The notes: generated from the letters alone by a model not told the origin. Shown: positions 1 to 6,171, counted from the first letter of the stretch. The stretch is 15,716 bases of DNA from Flavobacteriaceae bacterium UBA1903 (GCA_002337605.1 DDGL01000014.1:903741-919456); one strand, 5' to 3'. Translations and numbers: made by a program.

Positions 1-305
1 GTATGGATAAAAGCAGCAACAAATAGTTGTTTGTCTTTATCTAATTTGTCGAACGATGTTTTTAAAGTATCTTGACCTTCAACAATCACTTGTTCATCAC
101 TACAGCAATCTTTTTTTGAAATATCACACTCTGATGAATCCAATTGCTGCTGAACTTCCATACCACAGGATTCAGCGTGACCAAATAAAGAAGAATCCAC
201 TAAAGTATCGCCACAGTAATGACTATCAACAGTAAAAGAAACAGTTGACAACAACACAATAAGTGCTAAGCAAGCGGATGATATTTTATAAAAAACCTTC
301 TTCAT
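1..305 (-). CDS. HYC_CC_PP family secreted protein, C-terminus beyond the window
   Basis: This is the N-terminal ~101 residues of a small exported protein, read leftwards from ATG at 305 and cut by the window edge. It begins MKKVFYKISS, followed by a hydrophobic signal-peptide core to about residue 25. Visible family marks are H29-Y30-C31, the AESC motif with C47, C60 and the pair C67-C68 in KKDCC. The PP motif that ends the family name would lie outside the window. It closely resembles the protein at 2933-3355: both have SFTVD-x-H-[YF]-C, LVD, AESC and KDCC at near-identical spacing. It diverges from the TonB-dependent receptor gene, sharing the 306-532 control region. The function of the family is not established to my knowledge. 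The ordered His/Cys suggest metal or thiol chemistry in the periplasm, which is inference. A possible minus-strand -7 element (CAAAGCTA on the plus strand, 314-321) lies very close to the start. Confidence 0.85.
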   Translation of the reverse strand, partial: MKKVFYKISSACLALIVLLSTVSFTVDSHYCGDTLVDSSLFGHAESCGMEVQQQLDSSECDISKKDCCSDEQVIVEGQDTLKTSFDKLDKDKQLFVAAFIH

Positions 306-437
306 TAATTTTACAAAGCTATTAAATTTTTAGCAGAATTTCTTGATTTAACAAATAATTTAGATTCCACTTGAAGATTTGTACTGAATTTAATCCATTA
401 CAAATTATAAATTATTGAGTCTAAATTGCTTAAATCT

Positions 438-464
438 TATTATTAAGAATTATTCTAAATAATA
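438..464. promoter_or_regulatory. 27-bp near-perfect palindrome, candidate operator
   Basis: Two 13-nt arms flank a single central T at 451: TATTATTAAGAAT (438-450) and ATTCTAAATAATA (452-464). Twelve of 13 pairs match; only 445/457 is mismatched. It lies about 70 bp before the receptor start and just upstream of the -33 region of the promoter at 488-495. The 1-nt spacer and AT-rich arms are reminiscent of Fur- or DtxR-type boxes, but no consensus is matched closely enough to name the regulator. The right arm core ATTCTAAATAAT is repeated exactly at 512-523. Confidence 0.6.
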
Positions 465-495
465 TTTTTTTAATTAAAAAAGACTATTACATTTG
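465..495 (+). promoter_or_regulatory. Probable Bacteroidota promoter for the TonB-dependent receptor
   Basis: TACATTTG at 488-495 matches the Bacteroidota -7 consensus TAnnTTTG at all fixed positions. The expected -33 position, about 20 bp upstream, falls in a T-run (465-471) that lacks the usual TTG, so that half is weak. Transcription would start near 500, giving a leader of about 30 nt before ATG at 533. Confidence 0.55.
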
Positions 496-511
496 TCCTT
501 TATTTATATTC

Positions 512-523
512 ATTCTAAATAAT
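512..523. repeat. Second copy of the palindrome half-site, ATTCTAAATAAT
   Basis: This 12-bp sequence is identical to 452-463, exactly 60 bp downstream. It sits in the predicted transcribed leader, 9 bp before the receptor start codon. The copies bracket the -7 element, as expected if one protein binds both sides of the promoter. In such AT-rich DNA, chance recurrence is possible. Confidence 0.45.
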
Positions 524-532
524 TTAAAGCAA

Positions 533-2761
533 ATGCGAATTCTCTTTTTTCTAATACTTATTTTGCAATTCCCAAATATATGGGCACAAACTAATCCCCA
601 AAAAAAAGATACTATCCAACAAAAAACGGAACAGTTAAAAGAGGTGATAGTCTCTGGAAATACTATACTCGGTAGTAGGTTTGAGGTTAAAAACAAAACG
701 GGTTCTGCAAGCTATATTTCCGAAGAAGACTTAAAAAAATTCTCTTATACTAACATCAACAGGGTATTACAAACAGTTCCAGGAATTAACATTTATGAAG
801 AAGATGGCTTCGGACTACGCCCAAATATAAGTTTGCGAGGCACATCGCCTGAGCGTAGTGCAAAAATCAATTTAATGGAAGATGGTGTGCTCATTGCCCC
901 TGCACCTTACAGCGCACCTGCCGCCTATTATTTTCCTACCATTGGTCGTATGCAGGCCGTAGAAGTTTTAAAAGGAAGCAGTCAAATTCAATACGGACCC
1001 AATACCACTGGTGGCGCCATAAATATGATATCTTCCCGAATTCCAAACAAATTCTCTGGAAGGGCTTCCATTGCTGCAGGAAATTACGATTCAAGAAATA
1101 CTCAATTAACAATTGGTGATAGCTATAAAAATTTTGGATTTGTAACGGATTATTTTAATTATAATTCTGATGGTTTTAAAAATCTTGACGGTGGTGGCAA
1201 TACAGGATTTGACAAATCTGATTATTTGGCCAAGTTTAGGGTTAACTCAAATTTAGACGCAAAAACGTATCAGTCATTAACGTTTAAAATTCAGTATTCC
1301 GAAGAAGAGGCAAACGAAACTTACTTAGGTTTGACAGATGAAGATTTTCAAGAAAATACCTTTAGAAGATACAGAGCTTCTTCAGAGGATGTAATGAATG
1401 CCGAGCATCAACAATACCAACTTACCCATTTTATCCGATTATCATCATCATTAGACATAAGCACTACCGGTTACTTGAATAAATTCAAACGTAATTGGTA
1501 CAAATTGGATGATGTAAATTTAGGCGAAAGAGTGAGCATTAGTAATATCCTTTCATCGCCACAGAATTTCCCATTAGAATACCAAACCATTTTAGGAAAC
1601 GAAAACACCCAAGAAGATGTTATGGGCGTAAAGGCAAATAACAGAGCATACACTTCAAATGGTGTTCAATCCATTGCCAAATTACGATGGGGCTCTGATT
1701 GGTTACAAACTTTAGAAGCCGGAATACGCTACCACGAGGATGATGAGGACAGATTTCAATGGGTGGACAGGTATGCATTCTTGAACAATGAATTAATACG
1801 TACGACAGTAGGCGAAAAAGGGTCTGACGCTAACCGCATAAGTGGTGCAAAAGCTCTCGCTGCACACCTCTTATACACCCTAAAAGTTGAGAACCTGACC
1901 CTAACACCTGGCTTACGCTATGAGAATACAACTCTAACCCAAATGGACTATGGCACCAATGACCCTTCCAGGACTGGTCAAGATTTATCCATTCGCGAAA
2001 ACAAGGTAAACGTATGGATTCCTGGTTTAGGCGCAAACTACAGATTTAGTAACGATTTTTCAGTTTTTGGTGGTGTACACAAAGGGTTTTCCCCACCAAG
2101 CAATACACCAGGGCAAAATGCCGAAGAAAGTATTAATTACGAAATAGGAACCCGATTTAGCGTTAAAGGGCTACAAGGGGAACTTGTTGGGTTCTACAAT
2201 GACTATCAAAACCTACTGGGAAGTGATTTGGCTGCTACAGGTGGTACGGGAAGTCTTGACCAGTTTAATGCAGGTGAAGTGCGCGTAAGCGGAATTGAAT
2301 TTTTACTGAATTACAACCTACTATATAATAAGTCAGAAAAATTTAAACTTCCTGTGTCGGTTTCCTATACCCTCACGGATACCGAATTTCTGACCAGTTT
2401 CGATAGCAACGAGGATATTTATGGAGTGGTGACCAAAGGGGACGAAATACCATACATCGCAAAAAATCAATTAAATGCAACTTTTGGGCTAGAGCATAAG
2501 AAATTTGAAGTAAACCTAAATTCACGATATACTGGAGCATTTAGAACTAAAGCTGGTTCAGGATCTATTCCTGAAAATTTTAAAGTGGATTCTAACTTCA
2601 TAGTTGACTTATCTGCTCGTTATTTTCTTAATGAAAATTTTACGCTATCAACAAACATCATAAACCTATTTAATACAAAATATGCTGTATCTCGTGTGCC
2701 AGCAGGTTTACGTCCTGGCCATCCTTTTGGAATTAACTTTTCTGTAGCATATGGATTTTAA
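533..2761 (+). CDS. TonB-dependent outer-membrane receptor, FecA-like
   Basis: This is a 742-residue receptor for energised uptake across the outer membrane. A signal peptide (MRILFFLILILQFPNIWA) ends near residue 18. A TonB-box-like stretch, QLKEVIVSG, lies at 34-42. The plug domain spans roughly 50-170 and contains GFGLRPNISLRGTSPERS (92-109), DGVLIAPAPYSAPAA and EVLKGSSQIQYGPNTTGGAIN. The remainder is a 22-strand-type barrel ending in a C-terminal Phe, as expected for outer-membrane proteins. The plug motifs resemble the FecA group (COG4772), but there is no N-terminal signalling domain and no fecIR pair nearby, so control by an anti-sigma system is unlikely. A palindrome and promoter lie just upstream. 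It sits between two HYC_CC_PP paralogues. The substrate is not determinable; a metal or metal chelate (iron or copper) is the natural guess. Confidence 0.93.
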   Translation: MRILFFLILILQFPNIWAQTNPQKKDTIQQKTEQLKEVIVSGNTILGSRFEVKNKTGSASYISEEDLKKFSYTNINRVLQTVPGINIYEEDGFGLRPNISLRGTSPERSAKINLMEDGVLIAPAPYSAPAAYYFPTIGRMQAVEVLKGSSQIQYGPNTTGGAINMISSRIPNKFSGRASIAAGNYDSRNTQLTIGDSYKNFGFVTDYFNYNSDGFKNLDGGGNTGFDKSDYLAKFRVNSNLDAKTYQSLTFKIQYSEEEANETYLGLTDEDFQENTFRRYRASSEDVMNAEHQQYQLTHFIRLSSSLDISTTGYLNKFKRNWYKLDDVNLGERVSISNILSSPQNFPLEYQTILGNENTQEDVMGVKANNRAYTSNGVQSIAKLRWGSDWLQTLEAGIRYHEDDEDRFQWVDRYAFLNNELIRTTVGEKGSDANRISGAKALAAHLLYTLKVENLTLTPGLRYENTTLTQMDYGTNDPSRTGQDLSIRENKVNVWIPGLGANYRFSNDFSVFGGVHKGFSPPSNTPGQNAEESINYEIGTRFSVKGLQGELVGFYNDYQNLLGSDLAATGGTGSLDQFNAGEVRVSGIEFLLNYNLLYNKSEKFKLPVSVSYTLTDTEFLTSFDSNEDIYGVVTKGDEIPYIAKNQLNATFGLEHKKFEVNLNSRYTGAFRTKAGSGSIPENFKVDSNFIVDLSARYFLNENFTLSTNIINLFNTKYAVSRVPAGLRPGHPFGINFSVAYGF

Positions 2762-2768
2762 GAGAAAT

Positions 2769-2796
2769 ATATTTGATGACAAATATCATATTTTTG
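2769..2796. promoter_or_regulatory. Inverted repeat and possible -7 element between the receptor and the second HYC_CC_PP gene
   Basis: ATATTTG (2769-2775) and CAAATAT (2780-2786) form a perfect 7-bp inverted repeat around ATGA. Overlapping it is ATGA-N6-TCAT (2776-2789), which contains TGA-N6-TCA, the core spacing of Crp/Fnr-family sites. TATTTTTG at 2789-2796 fits TAnnTTTG, without a TTG at the right distance upstream. The hairpin starts 8 bp after the receptor stop, so it could instead be a weak transcription terminator. The remaining bases to 2932 show nothing else convincing. Confidence 0.3.
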
Positions 2797-2932
2797 TTTA
2801 ATCTTTAAAATTATCTTCGCATTAATTAATTTGGAATCAATTCATAATTATCTGGAAATGATATTATTAATCAATAGTGTGTAACCTACAAGAAATCGTT
2901 AATGCTAAACAAAAATTCCGTAAATTTATAGG

Positions 2933-3355
2933 GTGAAATCTTTTTTTACTAAAATACTGTCCTTTTTTTTAGCAGTTTTTATACTGTTTTCTACTTCTTC
3001 TTTCACGGTGGATATGCACTTTTGCTGTAATAAATTGGTAGATATGGCTTTTTTTAGTAAGGCAGAATCTTGTATGGAGACAGCGCAAAAAAAAGATACA
3101 AATTCCAAGCAATGTACTTCCATACAAGAGAAGGATTGTTGCGATAATCAGACCATTGTAAAAGAAGGAGATGACACCTTTAAGAAGTCCAATACAATTT
3201 TAGAGATTGAGACTTTAGTTTTCTTAAATACTTTTTTTAATACTTATATTAATCTGTTCGAGGGGCTAGAAGAAAAAGTCATTTCTTTTAAAACCTATAG
3301 GCCGCCTTTATTATCTACAGATATTATAATTCTCAACGAGACCTTCTTAATTTGA
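2933..3355 (+). CDS. HYC_CC_PP family secreted cysteine protein
   Basis: This 140-residue exported protein is complete and shows all marks of the HYC_CC_PP family: H29-F30-C31 (with an extra C32), C47 in AESC, C61, the KDCC pair C69-C70, and PP at 124-125 in YRPPLL. The N-terminus MKSFFTKILSFFLAVFILFS is a signal peptide or membrane anchor. The start is GTG at 2933; the next in-frame Met is residue 28, which would remove the signal peptide, so GTG is preferred. It is a paralogue of the partial gene at 1-305. It follows the receptor by 171 bp and may have its own promoter. A role as a periplasmic metal-binding or redox partner of the receptor is inferred from the conserved His/Cys and the position; no catalytic domain is recognised. 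Confidence 0.85.
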   Translation: MKSFFTKILSFFLAVFILFSTSSFTVDMHFCCNKLVDMAFFSKAESCMETAQKKDTNSKQCTSIQEKDCCDNQTIVKEGDDTFKKSNTILEIETLVFLNTFFNTYINLFEGLEEKVISFKTYRPPLLSTDIIILNETFLI

Positions 3356-3366
3356 TTTTCTACATC

Positions 3367-3420
3367 GCAGATTGACTTTAATCTGCATTACCTCTATAGC
3401 CAAAGTTTCACTTCTGGCTA
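3367..3420. terminator. Two successive hairpins after the HYC_CC_PP gene
   Basis: The first is GCAGATT (3367-3373) paired with AATCTGC (3380-3386) across a 6-nt loop. The second is TAGCCAAAG (3397-3405) paired with CTT-C-TGGCTA (3411-3420), with one bulged C and a 5-nt loop. Neither is followed by a long T-run, so efficient Rho-independent termination is uncertain. They lie 11 and 41 bp after the stop and plausibly end the receptor/HYC transcript or protect its 3' end. Confidence 0.45.
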
Positions 3421-3489
3421 ACATTTGTTGTACTCTATTCCCAACAATACTATACACCATTAACCCTGTTAGGTCTTAACCTTTCAAAC

Positions 3490-3509
3490 CATTGAGTTAA
3501 AACTCAATG
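3490..3509. promoter_or_regulatory. Perfect 20-bp palindrome upstream of the HMA-AraC regulator
   Basis: CATTGAGTT (3490-3498) and AACTCAATG (3501-3509) are exact reverse complements around AA. The repeat lies 17 bp before the regulator's ATG, well placed for a repressor or autoregulatory operator. As RNA it would form a 7-bp stem with a 6-nt loop. No clear TAnnTTTG element is seen nearby; AACATTTG at 3420-3427 does not begin with TA, so it fails the consensus. Confidence 0.5.
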
Positions 3510-3526
3510 ACAATACATTATATACT

Positions 3527-4108
3527 ATGAGCAAACCAAAAGAATTTTGGATTAAGAATATGGTCTGTAATCGCTGCTTAAAAGTAATTATGCAGGAGTT
3601 ACAAGAACTTGAAGTAACCGTACTTTCATTGGAATTGGGAAGATTGTTAGTAGAAGCACCAAATAAAACAGACAGTGAAATCATCAATGCAGTAACAACC
3701 GTGCTTCACGCCAATGATTTTGAAATAGTGCAGAACGAAGAAGAAATGCTCGTAGAAAGAATCAAGATTATTCTAATTGAACAATTACAAGAGCTACCAT
3801 TACATATCAAAGTAAAAACATCTGAACTATTGGCATCAAGCCTTCATAGGGAATACAAGACATTGAGTAAATTATTTTCAGCAAATCAACAGACAACCAT
3901 TGAAAAGTACTTTATCAAATTAAAGATAGAGAAAGTTAAAGAGCTCATTCAACTCAAACAACATTCCTTTTCAGATATAGGGTACTTATTGGACTACAGC
4001 AGCGTCAACCATCTGTCTAGACAGTTCAAAGAAGTAATTGGAGTGAGTATGACCGATTATAAAAATACTGAAAACTGGAAAAGAAATTTTTACGATGAAA
4101 TTATGTAG
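3527..4108 (+). CDS. AraC-family regulator with HMA-like metal-sensing N-terminus
   Basis: This 193-residue protein has two parts. Residues 1-70 resemble a ferredoxin-like HMA domain and carry MVCNRC, giving a C14-x-x-C17 pair where metallochaperones bind Cu(I). Residues about 85-190 form an AraC-type helix-turn-helix: EKYFIKLKIEKVKELI (127-142), then FSDIGYLLDYSSVNHLSRQFKEV and a final GVSMTDYK, the classic second HTH. The combination recurs in Bacteroidota regulators near metal-resistance genes. Inference: it senses a soft metal, probably Cu(I) or a similar thiophilic ion, and controls the downstream operon, the receptor locus or both. A perfect palindrome lies just upstream. A WG-repeat gene starts 70 bp after its stop. 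Confidence 0.85.
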   Translation: MSKPKEFWIKNMVCNRCLKVIMQELQELEVTVLSLELGRLLVEAPNKTDSEIINAVTTVLHANDFEIVQNEEEMLVERIKIILIEQLQELPLHIKVKTSELLASSLHREYKTLSKLFSANQQTTIEKYFIKLKIEKVKELIQLKQHSFSDIGYLLDYSSVNHLSRQFKEVIGVSMTDYKNTENWKRNFYDEIM

Positions 4109-4178
4109 ATAACAACGAAAGTTATGCAGATAAACGCTTAAGGCAATCATTAATTTTATCAAAATAAATCAAACTAAA

Positions 4179-4781
4179 ATGAAAAAACTACTCATCACAT
4201 TAGTATTAATTCCCTTTCTAGGGATTACACAAACTATAGAAAATTTAGAGTACATCTCGCCTTTTAACAATGAAGTAGCTGCCATTAAAAAAGGGAACGA
4301 ATGGGGGTTTATTGACCAAGACGGCAAAGTAATCATTGATTTTCGAAATGATTTGGTGCTAACCAAAACAGGAAATGCAACCTACCCCATATTCAGTAAC
4401 GAAAAATGCTTGATTGCCCATCAAAAAGATGGCATACTGTATTATGGCTATATCGATAAAACTGGAAAAACTGTCATTACACCTCAATTCTTGAATGCGA
4501 CCAATTTCGAATATGATAAGGCATTGGTACTAAAAGTTGAAAAAGAGACCATAGGCTATAATGACATTTTCAACAAAGACGTCGTTAGCTACCATTATTT
4601 TGAAGTAGTTATAAATAAACAAGGAAAAGCCATTGACCATCTAACTCAATTGGCCATTCACATATCGCCTAAAGATAAGGAGGATAAAAATCCACCTATC
4701 ATAACCTCTAAATTGATTTCGGAAAATTTAGTGGCCATTAAAGAAAGCAACAAGAAATGGCGTTTAAAAAAAATTGAATAA
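4179..4781 (+). CDS. Exported WG-repeat protein
   Basis: This 200-residue protein has a signal peptide (MKKLLITLVLIPFLGITQT, to about residue 19). It then has repeats of the WG (KWG) type: KKGNEWGFIDQDGKVIIDF (37-55) and DGILYYGYIDKTGKTVITPQF (84-104). A degenerate C-terminal unit includes AIKESNKKWRLKKIE. WG repeats form beta-propeller-like or beta-strand scaffolds and carry no known catalytic activity. The protein is probably periplasmic or secreted. It lies between the HMA-AraC regulator (70 bp upstream) and a strong terminator-like hairpin, so it may be co-transcribed with the regulator. No function can be assigned, and the number of repeats is small for the family. Confidence 0.75.
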   Translation: MKKLLITLVLIPFLGITQTIENLEYISPFNNEVAAIKKGNEWGFIDQDGKVIIDFRNDLVLTKTGNATYPIFSNEKCLIAHQKDGILYYGYIDKTGKTVITPQFLNATNFEYDKALVLKVEKETIGYNDIFNKDVVSYHYFEVVINKQGKAIDHLTQLAIHISPKDKEDKNPPIITSKLISENLVAIKESNKKWRLKKIE

Positions 4782-4783
4782 CA

Positions 4784-4849
4784 ATGAAAAAGTTCCCGAC
4801 AGAAATGAAATTAAAGAAGATTGAAAACCTTTTTAAATCTGACAGTTAA
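4784..4849 (+). CDS. Possible 21-residue small ORF
   Basis: ATG lies two bases after the WG-protein stop, a spacing that permits translational coupling, and TAA ends at 4849. The peptide is lysine-rich, beginning MKKFPTEMKLKKIENLF. No family is recognised. It may be a real small protein, the degraded start of a lost gene, or chance; the terminator hairpin begins 9 bp later. Sequence alone cannot decide. Confidence 0.2.
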   Translation: MKKFPTEMKLKKIENLFKSDS

Positions 4850-4857
4850 TAGCTGAT

Positions 4858-4905
4858 AACCCATTCCCTAAACTACGGTTTGTGGATTGTTGGGAATGGG
4901 TTTAT
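4858..4905 (+). terminator. Strong stem-loop terminator before the metal/energy operon
   Basis: AACCCATTCCC (4858-4868) pairs perfectly with GGGAATGGGTT (4892-4902), an 11-bp stem. A 23-nt loop contains a small nested AAAC/GTTT helix (4870-4881). Only a short TTT precedes ATAAAAATAAA, so the U-tract is poor, but the stem is by far the strongest in the window. It separates the regulator/WG genes from the next operon. Candidate TTG -33 triplets (4887-4892) lie inside it, with only a poor -7 match (TAAATGTT, 4911-4918), so the operon promoter is not clear. Confidence 0.65.
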
Positions 4906-4940
4906 AAAAATAAATGTTTAACTCAATAAAATAGAAAATT

Positions 4941-5402
4941 ATGAAAACATTACTAATTGTTTTATCAACAATCGGGCTTTTAAGCTTAAGCAGTTGCAAC
5001 CAAGGAGCAGATCCTCAAGCACTATTGGAAAATCCTGAAACTCGTACGGAGGTGTTTAATGCCGTTACCGAGAACCACGATTATATGACCGAGTTTATGG
5101 AAAGTATGCACGGCAGTCAACACACAATGGCAATGATGCAGGGCAACAAAAAAATGATGGGCTCTATGATGCAAGGAGAAGGAATGCAAATGATGATGAA
5201 GGACAGTACAATGATGAATATGATGATGAACCAAATGATGAATGACGGAAAAATGATGGGAACAATGATGAAAATGATGCACGAAAAAGGAATGATGAGC
5301 GAGGACTGTATGAAATCTTGCTCAAAGATGATGGGCGAAAAAGGAATGGATATGCAGAATATGAATAGTCAAAACAAACAGGATCATACCGAGCATCATT
5401 AA
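4941..5402 (+). CDS. Methionine-rich lipoprotein, likely copper/silver-binding
   Basis: This 153-residue lipoprotein has a signal peptide and lipobox LSSC with the lipidated Cys at 19. Thirty-six residues are Met, nearly all between 49 and 141, mostly as MM or MMM pairs separated by 2-4 polar residues (for example MMKDSTMMNMMMNQMM). C123 and C127 lie in DCMKSC, and the tail is His-rich (DHTEHH). Met clusters bind Cu(I) and Ag(I) in the oxidising periplasm, as in CusF, CusB, PcoC and CopC-type proteins, though no such fold is recognisable here. Inference: a membrane-tethered soft-metal buffer facing the periplasm. It is the first gene of a tight 15-gene run and follows the strong terminator. 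The very biased codon content (ATGATG runs) creates a spurious His-rich ORF on the opposite strand. Confidence 0.85.
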   Translation: MKTLLIVLSTIGLLSLSSCNQGADPQALLENPETRTEVFNAVTENHDYMTEFMESMHGSQHTMAMMQGNKKMMGSMMQGEGMQMMMKDSTMMNMMMNQMMNDGKMMGTMMKMMHEKGMMSEDCMKSCSKMMGEKGMDMQNMNSQNKQDHTEHH

Positions 5403-5427
5403 TTTTTAACTTCTAAATACAAAAAAA

Positions 5428-5685
5428 ATGAAAAAAAATCACTGGATTTGGATGGTCATAGGTTGTGGGCTACCACTATTGTTCATCTTTTTAGCGCCCT
5501 CATTTGGTATAGGAGGTGGTTCATCACTATTTATTTTCATCCTTTTTATGTTCGGCATCCATCTGTTTATGCCCCACGGTTCACACGGACACGGAAAGCA
5601 CAATAATCATAAGCATCAGGATAGCGACCACAATCATTCTGGACAGGAAACAAAAGAAGAACACAAAGGACATCAACATCACTAA
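5428..5685 (+). CDS. Small membrane protein with His-rich tail
   Basis: This 85-residue protein has two hydrophobic segments, about 7-25 and 33-49. A polar tail (50-85) holds 12 histidines in motifs such as HGSHGHGKH, HKHQDSDHNH and HQHH. The layout resembles small DUF2933-like metal-island proteins, but I cannot confirm the family. Histidine tails of this kind bind Cu(II), Ni(II) or Zn(II). With both helices in the inner membrane, both termini would lie on the same side. It starts 25 bp after the Met-rich lipoprotein and 12 bp before a CopZ-like gene. Inference: part of a metal-storage or relay system at the membrane. An overlapping ORF in another frame (5516-5701) is a shadow. Confidence 0.75.
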   Translation: MKKNHWIWMVIGCGLPLLFIFLAPSFGIGGGSSLFIFILFMFGIHLFMPHGSHGHGKHNNHKHQDSDHNHSGQETKEEHKGHQHH

Positions 5686-5697
5686 AAACTATATACA

Positions 5698-5916
5698 ATG
5701 AAACAAAAATTTCAAATAAACGGAATTAGTTGTGGTGGATGTGTAGCAAGGGTCAAGAAGACTTTGGAAGAACATCCCAATATCGAAAAGGCAGAAATTT
5801 TTCTGGCACCAAAAGGAGCTACACGTATCACGATGAATGAAGCACTTTCGGTTGCCGACTTGCAAAAGCAACTCGATGAGCTCAATGGATATACAATCAC
5901 AGAACTTAATCAATAA
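5698..5916 (+). CDS. CopZ-like heavy-metal-associated (HMA) domain protein
   Basis: This is a single HMA domain of 72 residues, the usual size for a free-standing chaperone. The metal loop is GISCGGC, with C12-x-x-C15 following the first beta strand, then CVARVKKTLEEHPNIEKAEIFL for the first helix and second strand. There is no signal peptide, so it is cytosolic. The family carries Cu(I), or sometimes other soft metals, to P-type ATPases and regulators. Loop residues GG between the cysteines differ from the common AS/GH/NH variants, so metal preference cannot be read off. No P-type ATPase is in the window; the likely partners seen here are the HMA-AraC regulator and the adjacent His/Met-rich proteins. 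Confidence 0.92.
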   Translation: MKQKFQINGISCGGCVARVKKTLEEHPNIEKAEIFLAPKGATRITMNEALSVADLQKQLDELNGYTITELNQ

Positions 5917-5935
5917 CAATTAAAACCTAAAAACT

Positions 5936-6154
5936 ATGCATTTATACGACGGACACTTTGGAGGAATGCACCTAATATGGTGGATTATATGGGTCATCTT
6001 ACTTGCTTGGATATTCTTTATCCCAGCAGATATACCCTATCAAAAAACAATGAAGGACAGCCCACTGGATATTCTTAAAAAACGCTATGCAAAAGGCGAA
6101 ATATCCAAGGAAGACTATGAAGAATCTAAAAGAATTTTAAACTCGGACAACTAA
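5936..6154 (+). CDS. SHOCT-domain small membrane protein
   Basis: This 72-residue protein has one hydrophobic segment (about 12-30, rich in Trp and Ile). It is followed by a SHOCT domain at 41-68, DSPLDILKKRYAKGEISKEDYEESK, matching the family's PLDILKxRYAxGEIxxEEYxE pattern. SHOCT is a short C-terminal helix pair thought to mediate oligomerisation or nucleic-acid or protein contacts. The pattern of TM plus SHOCT is common in bacterial heavy-metal islands, where its role is unknown. The N-terminus MHLYDGHFGGMH carries three His and two Met and could contribute to metal binding, which is inference. It is spaced 19 bp from the HMA gene and 17 bp from the next. Confidence 0.88.
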   Translation: MHLYDGHFGGMHLIWWIIWVILLAWIFFIPADIPYQKTMKDSPLDILKKRYAKGEISKEDYEESKRILNSDN

Positions 6155-6171
6155 TCTTAAACTATAAAATT

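Noticed and set aside
314..321. Minus-strand -7 element TAGCTTTG for the first HYC gene
   Set aside because: It matches TAnnTTTG, but is only 8 bp from the start codon and no TTG lies at the right distance, so it is not listed as a separate feature.
4874..4918. Promoter of the 15-gene operon inside or after the terminator hairpin
   Set aside because: TACGGTTTG has one extra base and TAAATGTT has two mismatches to TAnnTTTG; neither is convincing.
5022..5282. Minus-strand ORF rich in His (MHHFHHCSHHF...) opposite the Met-rich lipoprotein
   Set aside because: It is the mirror of ATG-rich codons: the reverse complement of ATG is CAT (His). The plus-strand frame has a signal peptide, lipobox and operon context.
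5140..5290. ATGATG-type repeat tract as a possible microsatellite or phase-variable repeat
   Set aside because: The units are irregular, interrupted and multiples of three, and they encode the Met clusters of a functional-looking protein, so protein-level selection explains them.
5516..5701. Plus-strand ORF of 61 codons overlapping the His-rich membrane protein
   Set aside because: It is a different frame of the same region, overlaps the HMA start, and has no recognisable domain.
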